The notes under the pieces: model-generated
Seen by the model: only the letters and a program-made list of their open reading frames with translations
The model's database searches: none
What the model was told of the DNA's origin: nothing
Made by a program: the position numbers and the translations under genes
Part shown: positions 34,888-41,136 of the stretch, in pieces
How positions within the stretch are numbered: the first letter of the stretch is position 1
Layout: the number at the start of each line of letters is the position of its first letter
NCBI GenBank assembly: GCA_000163695.1
Contig: GG774890.1
Span: 352,722-416,721, forward strand
Reading direction: 5' to 3'
DNA from: Bacteroidetes oral taxon 274 str. F0058
Lineage (GTDB): Bacteria; Bacteroidota; Bacteroidia; Bacteroidales; Paludibacteraceae
DNA: 64,000 nt

Positions 34888-36111
34888 TTGTATCAGTTCA
34901 ATATAAACATCACATCGACACTAATACTGAGAATTTGGCTGAGTGTATGTCTGGCAGTATCGACACTGCCTATTAGTGCGTCTTGTAAATTACCCGTTTA
35001 CAAGAACGCTCCCCCCCAATATCACAAGCTTCTCGACGAAGCCCTGAGGCGGGCGGGCAGTAATGCCGTCGAACTTGGGCAGGCGTTGAGACAAGCTCCC
35101 CAAGAACAGGTAGAAGCCGTTGCTTTCCTCATCTCTTATATGCCGCAGCGCGACTTGGAGACACTCACAGCGAGCTTTATCCTCGACAATGTCGCCTGTG
35201 CATACGAGGCAAAAGAGCGTTTCCCGTGGGGGAAATCGATACCCAAAGATGTCTTCTTCAACGACGTACTGCCGTATTGCGTTATGAACGAAACCCGCGA
35301 CAATTGGCGTAGGGATTTCTACGAACGTTTTACTAAATATGTGGCGGGAGCAAGAGATATATTCGAGGCGATAGAGGCTCTCAATAAAAATATCCGCGAT
35401 GAGGTACAGGTCGACTACAATACCAAGCGTGAGAAACCCGACCAAAGCCCTTACGAGTCGATGCGTCAGAATATGGCGTCGTGCAGCGGACTCGCCGTCT
35501 TGCTCACAGATGCATTCAGAGCTGTCTGTATTCCATCACGCATAGCGGGTACGCCCAATTGGTACGACAAACGCGGCAACCATAGCTGGAATGAGGTATG
35601 GGCAGACGGCAAGTGGTACTTTACCGAGTATTACCCTTCGGGGCTCGATAAGAGCTGGTTTTTGTCGAGTGCAGGTAGAGCCGACGAACACTCGGCGGAG
35701 CACGCCATATACGCTACTTCGTTTCGTCCGACGGGCATTCACTTCCCGCTCGTATGGGATTCGACCATTACATACGTCGCTGCCGAGAATGTAACGAAGC
35801 GTTATGTAGAGTTGTACCGCAAAGAATCGGCAGATAAGCTCAAAGGCGATTATATCAATGTGAAGGTAACGTACATCGACCCCACACGTGATGGCGACAA
35901 GCGTGTCGCAGTCAATGTCGATGTCTTCGATAGCAATGGGCAGGTCGACGGCGGACGCACTGCCGACGGCAACAGAGACCTGAACGATTTTCTTACATTT
36001 ACGTTAAAGAAACATCACGAGTATCTGCTCAAATACTTTCTGCCCGACGGCACAGAGCGCCAGTATCGTTTCGCTACTGCCGACAAGGAAATATTAGTTG
36101 AATTAAAATAA
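34888..36111 (+). CDS. Transglutaminase-like domain protein, exported
   Basis: A 407-residue secreted or envelope protein. A hydrophobic signal (about 9-32) is followed by a helical region, then a transglutaminase-like/papain-fold core with a complete triad: Cys in SCSGLAVLL (about 199), His in NHSWNEVW (about 232) and Asp in YPSGLD (about 253). A beta-sandwich (about 290-407) closes it. Such proteins cleave or cross-link peptides; the substrate is unknown. There is no ATG before codon 90; the TTG at 34888 opens the signal peptide and lies about 17 bases after the predicted transcript start, so a TTG start is likely. Next gene mscL follows 37 bases later. Confidence 0.8.
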   Translation: MYQFNINITSTLILRIWLSVCLAVSTLPISASCKLPVYKNAPPQYHKLLDEALRRAGSNAVELGQALRQAPQEQVEAVAFLISYMPQRDLETLTASFILDNVACAYEAKERFPWGKSIPKDVFFNDVLPYCVMNETRDNWRRDFYERFTKYVAGARDIFEAIEALNKNIRDEVQVDYNTKREKPDQSPYESMRQNMASCSGLAVLLTDAFRAVCIPSRIAGTPNWYDKRGNHSWNEVWADGKWYFTEYYPSGLDKSWFLSSAGRADEHSAEHAIYATSFRPTGIHFPLVWDSTITYVAAENVTKRYVELYRKESADKLKGDYINVKVTYIDPTRDGDKRVAVNVDVFDSNGQVDGGRTADGNRDLNDFLTFTLKKHHEYLLKYFLPDGTERQYRFATADKEILVELK

Positions 36112-36148
36112 GAGAATAAATTACCAATCATTTAATTTTTATCTAAGT

Positions 36149-36565
36149 ATGAAAATCATTCAAGAATTTAAGGAATTTGCCATAAAAGGCAATGTTGTGG
36201 ATATGGCTGTCGGTATCATCATAGGTGGTGCTTTCGGCAAGATTGTTACCTCTCTGGTGAGCGATATTATAATGCCACCGATAGGTATGATAATAGGAGG
36301 TGTCAACTTCAACGGGCTGCGTTTGGTACTCAAATCCGCTACCGTCGATGCAGCGGGAGTAGTCTCGCCTGAGGTTGCCATCAATTACGGAGCGTTCATT
36401 CAGGTGCTTTTCGATTTTATCATAATAGCTTTCTGTATATTTATGATGATAAAAGGACTCAATATGCTGAAAAAGAAGAAAGAAGAAGCCCCTGCCGAAC
36501 CTGCCGCTCCTACTAAGGAAGAAATTTTGCTTACTGAAATACGCGATTTATTAAAAAACAAATAA
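36149..36565 (+). CDS. mscL: Large-conductance mechanosensitive channel
   Basis: A 138-residue MscL, which opens under membrane tension to release solutes during osmotic downshock. It has the amphipathic N-terminal helix (IQEFKEFAIKGNVVDMAVG), pore helix one (AVGIIIGGAFGKIVTSLVSDI split over TM1), a periplasmic loop and TM2 (IQVLFDFIIIAFCIFMMIKG), then a Lys/Glu-rich cytoplasmic bundle and a helical end (EEILLTEIRDLLK). Length and order are typical. It is followed 14 bases later by the DUF3078 gene, suggesting one transcript. Confidence 0.96.
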   Translation: MKIIQEFKEFAIKGNVVDMAVGIIIGGAFGKIVTSLVSDIIMPPIGMIIGGVNFNGLRLVLKSATVDAAGVVSPEVAINYGAFIQVLFDFIIIAFCIFMMIKGLNMLKKKKEEAPAEPAAPTKEEILLTEIRDLLKNK

Positions 36566-36579
36566 AATAAGTACAAAAA

Positions 36580-37536
36580 ATGAATAAGATTAGTGTATTA
36601 GTATTGATGGTGGTTTTGATGGGTTTTTCGGGCAAGGCTTTGGCTCAGAACGATAAAACCAGAACCACTGTAACAGATGTAGTGGGTAGTTCGTCGAAGA
36701 CTTCGAGCTATCTGAAAAAACTGCAAACAGACTCGCTGAGCAACTGGAAGCTGAGCGGTGCTGTCGGCTTGAACTCGGCATTTACTATGCTGCACAATTG
36801 GGCAGCGGGTGGCAACAACTCGGCTCTTTTCGTCGGTGCGGGCAATATCCGCCTCATCTACCAGAAAGATAAATTTGCTTGGGAAACGTTTTTCGATACC
36901 GAACTTGGTTATACTTATATAGATAAGGCTACTTATGCTTGGCGTAAGTCGAACGATAAGATAAACTTCACATCGAAGGCAGGTTACGATATCGGCAACA
37001 ACTTCTATGCTACATTGCTTGGATCATTCCGCTCGCAGTATGCCAAGGGTTACGATTATCCCAACGACAACACACAGAACTATATCTCTAATTGGCTTTC
37101 GCCTTCGTATACGGACATCTCTGTCGGTATCGACTGGAAGCCGAACGATATTTACTCCGTATACCTTTCGCCTGCCGCAGGTCGTATCACAACGGCTCTG
37201 GATACTGCTCTTAGAGCGAAATACGGTGTGGATAAGGACAAGAGTGTGAAAACAGAGTTCGGTGCTATGCTCAAAGGTGCACTCAACTATCAGTGGGATA
37301 AACTGAAAGTTGTTTCGGGTCTTACGCTGTTTACCCCATATTCCAAAACATTCGGTAATGTCGATGTAGACTGGGATTTGGCTGTGTCTTATCAGTTGTT
37401 GGGAGCACTCAACGTATCGCTCGGCACGTCGCTCAAGTACTACGATGCCGTGAGGTTCGACAACGGCGACGGAAAAGTAATGCAACGTCTCCAATTCAAG
37501 ACACTGTTGGGATTGGGTATAGGATATACGTTCTAA
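36580..37536 (+). CDS. DUF3078 family exported protein
   Basis: A 318-residue protein of a Bacteroidota-specific family of unknown function. It has a signal peptide (1-22, ending GKALAQ), the conserved block LNSAFTMLHNWAAGGNNSA, and alternating beta strands ending in an aromatic (GIGYTF), which is the pattern of an outer-membrane beta-barrel. I infer an outer-membrane protein, but not its job. It follows mscL by 14 bases and is followed by a strong terminator. Confidence 0.83.
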   Translation: MNKISVLVLMVVLMGFSGKALAQNDKTRTTVTDVVGSSSKTSSYLKKLQTDSLSNWKLSGAVGLNSAFTMLHNWAAGGNNSALFVGAGNIRLIYQKDKFAWETFFDTELGYTYIDKATYAWRKSNDKINFTSKAGYDIGNNFYATLLGSFRSQYAKGYDYPNDNTQNYISNWLSPSYTDISVGIDWKPNDIYSVYLSPAAGRITTALDTALRAKYGVDKDKSVKTEFGAMLKGALNYQWDKLKVVSGLTLFTPYSKTFGNVDVDWDLAVSYQLLGALNVSLGTSLKYYDAVRFDNGDGKVMQRLQFKTLLGLGIGYTF

Positions 37537-37574
37537 GTAGAAAAATATAAAGTTAAAAAAACTCTTTTTATTGG

Positions 37575-37611
37575 TCTGGCTGCAAGTTTTTTTGCAGTCA
37601 GATTTTTTTTT
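37575..37611 (+). terminator. Intrinsic terminator after DUF3078 gene
   Basis: CTGGCTGCAA pairs with TTTGCAGTCAG (one G-U pair) around a short T loop and is followed by nine or more T. Confidence 0.82.
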
Positions 37612-37626
37612 GTCGCTTTAAATTTG

Positions 37627-37634
37627 TACTTTTG
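37627..37634 (+). promoter_or_regulatory. -7 element of rocD promoter (TACTTTTG)
   Basis: TACTTTTG, 36 bases upstream of the rocD ATG; no TTTG at ideal -33 spacing. Confidence 0.55.
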
Positions 37635-37670
37635 TTCGATTTTTGTTTTATAACCAATAAATAACAGTAT

Positions 37671-38879
37671 ATGAAGACACAAGATTTCATCAACAGAGAG
37701 CTCCATTACGGAGCACACAACTATCACCCGCTGCCGGTGGTACTCAATAGAGGCGAAGGCGTTTATCTTTGGGATGTAGAGGGTAAACGATATTTAGACT
37801 TTCTGTCGGGTTACTCGGCTCTTAGCCAAGGACATTGCCACCCGAAGATTGTGGAGGCACTGAAAAAGCAGGCAGACGTGCTTACTCTTACCTCGAGAGC
37901 CTTCTATTGCGACCTCTTGGGTGAGTTTATGGAGAAAGCCACCAAGTTTTTCGGTTACGACAAACTATTGCCTATGAATACGGGAGCTGAAGGAGTAGAG
38001 ACAGCTCTGAAGCTTGCACGTCGCTGGGGTTACGACGTCAAAGGAGTACCCGAGGGTAAAGCGAAGATAGTGGTGTGTGCCGACAACTTCCACGGACGTA
38101 CCATAACTATTGTGTCGATGAGTACAGACCCAAGCAGCTATGGAGGATTCGGTCCGTTTACCGAGGGGTTTGTAAAGATTCCTTACAACGACGTATCGGC
38201 ACTGGAAAAAGTTATCACCGACCCCGATATAGTAGGGTTCCTGCTCGAGCCGATTCAGGGCGAAGCGGGCGTAGTGGTGCCCGACGACGGTTATCTGAAA
38301 GCTTGTTACGATATATGCAAACGCCACAATGTACTCTTCATTGCCGACGAGATACAGAGCGGTATAGGACGTTCGGGCAGATTGCTCGCCTGCGATTGGG
38401 AAGGTGTCAAGCCCGACATCTTGGTACTCGGCAAGGCTCTGTCGGGTGGTGTGACTCCTGTGTCGGCGGTATTTGCCAACGACGAGATAATGCTCACTAT
38501 CAAACCCGGTGAACACGGCTCTACATACGGCGGCAATCCTCTGGCTTGTGCCGTGGGTATGGCGGCTCTCGATGTGGTACGCGACGAGAAACTTGCCGAG
38601 AACGCCGACCGTATGGGCAAGATTTTCCGCTCAGAGATGTCAAATATAAATCATAAGATGATAAAGAAAGTTCGCGGTAAAGGGTTGCTCAATGCAGTAG
38701 TAACCGAGCCAAGCGGTGATGTCAAGGCGTGGGATATATGCGTGATGCTCAAAGAAAAGGGGCTGCTTGCAAAACCTACCCACGAACATATCATAAGGTT
38801 TACGCCGCCGCTCATAATCAACGAAGCTCAGATGAGCGAAGCCGTAGCAATCATCAAATCGGTTTTCGAGAGCATATAA
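37671..38879 (+). CDS. rocD: Ornithine--oxo-acid aminotransferase
   Basis: Class III PLP aminotransferase that converts ornithine and 2-oxoglutarate to glutamate-5-semialdehyde and glutamate, linking arginine and proline metabolism. The 402-residue product shows the ornithine aminotransferase start (HNYHPLPVVLNRGEGVYLWD), the PLP-contact NTGAEGVETALKLARRWGY split, the Asp site FIADEIQSGIGRSG, the Schiff-base Lys in LVLGKALSGG and GEHGSTYGGNPLA. It has its own promoter and no operon partner; the accessory region starts after its stop. Confidence 0.94.
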   Translation: MKTQDFINRELHYGAHNYHPLPVVLNRGEGVYLWDVEGKRYLDFLSGYSALSQGHCHPKIVEALKKQADVLTLTSRAFYCDLLGEFMEKATKFFGYDKLLPMNTGAEGVETALKLARRWGYDVKGVPEGKAKIVVCADNFHGRTITIVSMSTDPSSYGGFGPFTEGFVKIPYNDVSALEKVITDPDIVGFLLEPIQGEAGVVVPDDGYLKACYDICKRHNVLFIADEIQSGIGRSGRLLACDWEGVKPDILVLGKALSGGVTPVSAVFANDEIMLTIKPGEHGSTYGGNPLACAVGMAALDVVRDEKLAENADRMGKIFRSEMSNINHKMIKKVRGKGLLNAVVTEPSGDVKAWDICVMLKEKGLLAKPTHEHIIRFTPPLIINEAQMSEAVAIIKSVFESI

Positions 38880-38912
38880 AATCGAGTAAAATATCGATTG
38901 TAAAGAATTGAT

Positions 38913-38944
38913 TTTGCGTAAATATCCGAAATGTTATAACTTTG
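38913..38944 (+). promoter_or_regulatory. Strong consensus promoter before a broken gene
   Basis: TTTG (38913-38916), 20-base spacer, TAACTTTG (38937-38944): a full match to the Bacteroidetes -33/-7 consensus. It reads toward the short interrupted frame at 38981 and the cassette-like gene beyond. Confidence 0.72.
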
Positions 38945-38980
38945 TAATTAAATATATTATCCTTACAAAGACCCTATAGA

Positions 38981-39097
38981 ATGAATACACATAAGGAAAT
39001 ATACTTAATCGACCTTGCTATACAGGTTTATGAATAAGCTCTTAAAGTGAGAGACAGCTTAGAAATAGTATGCAAATTCGTGAACTTAACGAAATAA
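38981..39097 (+). pseudogene. Remnant of a small gene, interrupted by a stop codon
   Basis: From the ATG at 38981 the frame reads MNTHKEIYLIDLAIQVYE, then TAA at 39035-39037, then continues in the same frame with ALKVRDSLEIVCKFVNLTK to a TAA at 39095. The two parts look like one protein N-terminus in which a sense codon (for example CAA) became TAA, and which is cut short just before the attC-like palindrome. A consensus promoter lies 37 bases upstream. I do not recognise the parent gene. Confidence 0.45.
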
Positions 39098-39105
39098 TTA
39101 CAGCT

Positions 39106-39239
39106 GCTAACAGGCACTTGGCTCAATGGCGGGTGATGTGGTTAATTGAACATTCCACCTCGCATCAACTTTTATGGTGTAATTTACACAGTTTTGTGCT
39201 CCGAAATCCGCCACTGCACCAAGTGCCAAAACGTTAGGC
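39106..39239 (+). repeat. attC-like imperfect palindrome (integron gene-cassette recombination site?)
   Basis: GCTAAC (39106-39111) and GTTAGGC (39233-39239) are the outer boxes, matching R'' and R' (GTTRRRY) of attC sites. Inside, GGCACTTGG (39113-39121) pairs perfectly with CCAAGTGCC (39219-39227), and GGCGG (39128-39132) with CCGCC (39208-39212). The 134-base length is within the attC range. The spacer between boxes is unequal (1 and 5 bases), so the fit is not perfect. It also overlaps a 55-codon frame (39070-39237) that I do not call as a gene. Confidence 0.5.
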
Positions 39240-39257
39240 AACATTAAAATCAACAAT

Positions 39258-40538
39258 ATGAGACAGTACCAAATTTCGAAGATTTTTCTATTTATAGTAA
39301 TGGGATTCTGTTTTCTTGCAGAAACGAAAGCTCAAACAAAAACGGAAGTGCTTGTAATCAGCACAATTCATAGTGGGCACAGTAATAATCCGAATTATTC
39401 ATATCAAGATATTCTGAATATTTTAGGCACTTACAATCCTGATGTAATTTGTGTAGAAATACCACCATCTTATTTTAGAAAGCAATCCTACCTCAAAGAA
39501 ATGATGATAGCTTCAATATACGGTTTTGATAATAATAAGAAAGTTTATCCGATTGATTGGTGGGAAACTCTATCGGATGTTCGTGCTGAAAGGAGTAAAT
39601 ATATCAAAACCGATGATTACAAAACGAAAAGTCAACAAGCCGATTCGTTAGTAAAGAGCAATCGCATAATGCAGGCATTCGTAGAGAAATATGGTACTAT
39701 GGATAGCATCTGGAAAAATAATAAAATGGGATATGAGTTTTTCAACGGCAAAGATTACAACGACTACATCCGAGAGATGTACTCTATATCAATCCGTGTG
39801 TATGGGGACGGTTGTATGAATTTATATTCGGAGTTGCGTAATGCCAAAATGATGGAATTAATTAACACTGCTATCGCCGAAAACAAAGGGAAACGCATTA
39901 TAATACTTACAGGGGCTGAACATAAGTACTACTTTGATATTGCTTTGTCAAAACAAGAAGAAGTGCAATTAGTTAACTTTGAGAAGTTATTACCTTTAAA
40001 GACAATAGTTCCAACCTCAAACATAGTAGAATTTATTGAAAATGATTTGGCAAAAGGTTATTATGATATGTCAGATACTTCTTCCATAGATGTCTTGTAT
40101 CAAAATGCATTAGTTCCTCTGATTCATGGGATGGGAATGGATGACAGCCCCAACATTATACCTGTTGAAAATGTAAGAAAAGCTATATCCATTGTAGCTG
40201 AATGGGAATCTAAACGTTCAAAATCAGCAGTATTGCAGTTTGAGAAAGCGTGGATTAGATTTTTAGAAAAAGATTATTTCGGTGCGATTAAAATATCGGA
40301 AAGCATTAACAAAAGGTTAAATGAATTACCAAAAGAAAAACATTGGTTTTTTGTAATATATTATTGGCGTAATATAGGTTTTTGTTATGACATGACCAAC
40401 CAAAGAGATAAGGCTATAAATGCTTATCAAGAATGCAAAAAAGCCTGTAAAACATTGGGGGTTAATGTGAATGTCGCAGAAAAATATATCTACAAAAACT
40501 TTGAGAATGAGCCTTACACAAGAGAACAGAATAAATAA
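39258..40538 (+). CDS. TraB/ChaN-like exported protein with C-terminal helical repeats
   Basis: A 426-residue protein with a signal peptide (1-25, ending TKAQ). The core resembles the TraB/ChaN/erythromycin-esterase-like superfamily: LVISTIHSGHSNN (about 32-44) corresponds to the first His-containing strand, VICVEIPP to the Glu strand, and IIILTGAEHKYYF (about 214-226) to the Gly-x-x-His motif. Residues about 310-420 look like TPR-type helices. Members bind haem or act as metalloproteases or esterases; I assign no activity. Base composition and codon choice are clearly more AT-rich than neighbours, and it sits between two GTTAGG(C/T) ends, as a gene cassette would. Confidence 0.72.
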   Translation: MRQYQISKIFLFIVMGFCFLAETKAQTKTEVLVISTIHSGHSNNPNYSYQDILNILGTYNPDVICVEIPPSYFRKQSYLKEMMIASIYGFDNNKKVYPIDWWETLSDVRAERSKYIKTDDYKTKSQQADSLVKSNRIMQAFVEKYGTMDSIWKNNKMGYEFFNGKDYNDYIREMYSISIRVYGDGCMNLYSELRNAKMMELINTAIAENKGKRIIILTGAEHKYYFDIALSKQEEVQLVNFEKLLPLKTIVPTSNIVEFIENDLAKGYYDMSDTSSIDVLYQNALVPLIHGMGMDDSPNIIPVENVRKAISIVAEWESKRSKSAVLQFEKAWIRFLEKDYFGAIKISESINKRLNELPKEKHWFFVIYYWRNIGFCYDMTNQRDKAINAYQECKKACKTLGVNVNVAEKYIYKNFENEPYTREQNK

Positions 40539-40567
40539 CGTTGTCTGATATGGGCTTTACGTTAGGT
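40537..40567 (+). repeat. Second attC-like end after the TraB/ChaN-like gene
   Basis: AACGT immediately after the stop is inverted to ACGTT, followed by GTTAGGT (40561-40567), matching the GTTRRRY core and the preceding GTTAGGC of the upstream palindrome. The element is short (about 31 bases), so it is either a degenerate attC or chance. Confidence 0.35.
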
Positions 40568-40640
40568 GGGGGTACACGCAAATCCCCGAACTGTTAGCAC
40601 CAAAATAAAAAGATATTTTTGAAGAGTATTTTCTTGAAAT

Positions 40641-40674
40641 TTTGTCGTTTTTCGGAGGAAAATGTATACTTTTG
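40641..40674 (+). promoter_or_regulatory. Orphan promoter
   Basis: TTTG (40641-40644), 22-base spacer, TACTTTTG (40667-40674). No gene follows on this strand; it would transcribe the repeat region. Confidence 0.5.
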
Positions 40675-40828
40675 TAGTGGTAAATCAAGTGTTCATTTAA
40701 GCATTGCAGAATAAAGAAGGGAAAAGAAAATTGCTAGTTTCCAACTCGTAACTCATTTATCCTTTATTCTTTTTAGTTCGCTGATTATATGGAAGATATG
40801 AATTTATAGAATCTTTCCTGGCGGAACT

Positions 40829-40961
40829 TTCAGTATATCCTTTTTGGGAAAATTATATATACAAGTTAGGATAATTATGTATATAAGTTGGAGGGATTAT
40901 GTGTGTAATTCGATAGGGTTGTGTATGCAATTTGGGTAAATCATTTATATGATTTTTGGTA
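40829..40961 (+). repeat. Degenerate 22-nt tandem repeat (six units)
   Basis: Units start at about 40829, 40852, 40874, 40896, 40918 and 40940, each 22 or 23 bases. Shared skeleton: [AT]TNTGTATATAAGTTNGGNNAA; for example the units at 40852 and 40874 open ATTATATATACAAGTT and ATTATGTATATAAGTT. Units diverge by 20-40 percent. A MITE-associated minisatellite with 22-23 nt units (BrickBuilt elements of Porphyromonas gingivalis) is the closest thing I know of, but no terminal inverted repeats were confirmed. Confidence 0.6.
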
Positions 40962-41067
40962 AATATCGTTATTGTTGCCGATAAAATAGATATTCTGTCG
41001 GACGATTGTACGAAAAAATTTTGGCAGACAATGACAACAACTCATTAATCGAACACAGTCTATCCAG

Positions 41068-41113
41068 TAAAAAAAGAGCGACTCTTCCGTGTGTGGAGGT
41101 CGCTCTTCTCTTT
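41068..41113 (-). terminator. Terminator of the EF-G paralogue
   Basis: AGAGCGAC (around 41075-41082) pairs with GTCGCTCT (around 41099-41106), T run on the minus strand side and T run on the plus side, so it may work in both directions. Confidence 0.8.
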
Positions 41114-41136
41114 TTGTCGTTCGATTAGAGAGTCGG

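Larger units (their letters stand above)
38880..39257. other. Gene-poor segment between rocD and the cassette-like gene
   Basis: 378 bases holding, in order, a consensus promoter, a stop-interrupted small gene and the attC-like palindrome. No intact convincing gene. Confidence 0.6.
40539..41136. other. Gene-free region with orphan promoter and minisatellite
   Basis: 598 bases without a credible coding gene. In order: attC-like end, orphan promoter (40641-40674), an inverted repeat AGAATAAAG (about 40709) with CTTTATTCT (about 40762), a 22-nt tandem repeat (40829-40961), and a terminator for the leftward EF-G gene. Confidence 0.6.

Noticed and set aside
39070..39237. 55-codon frame spanning the attC-like palindrome
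   Set aside because: It consists mostly of the two arms of the palindrome read through, ends exactly in the GTTAGGC core, and shows no protein-like pattern.
40829..40961. CRISPR array
   Set aside because: Repeat units are adjacent with no unique spacers, are degenerate, and no cas gene is near; it is a tandem minisatellite.
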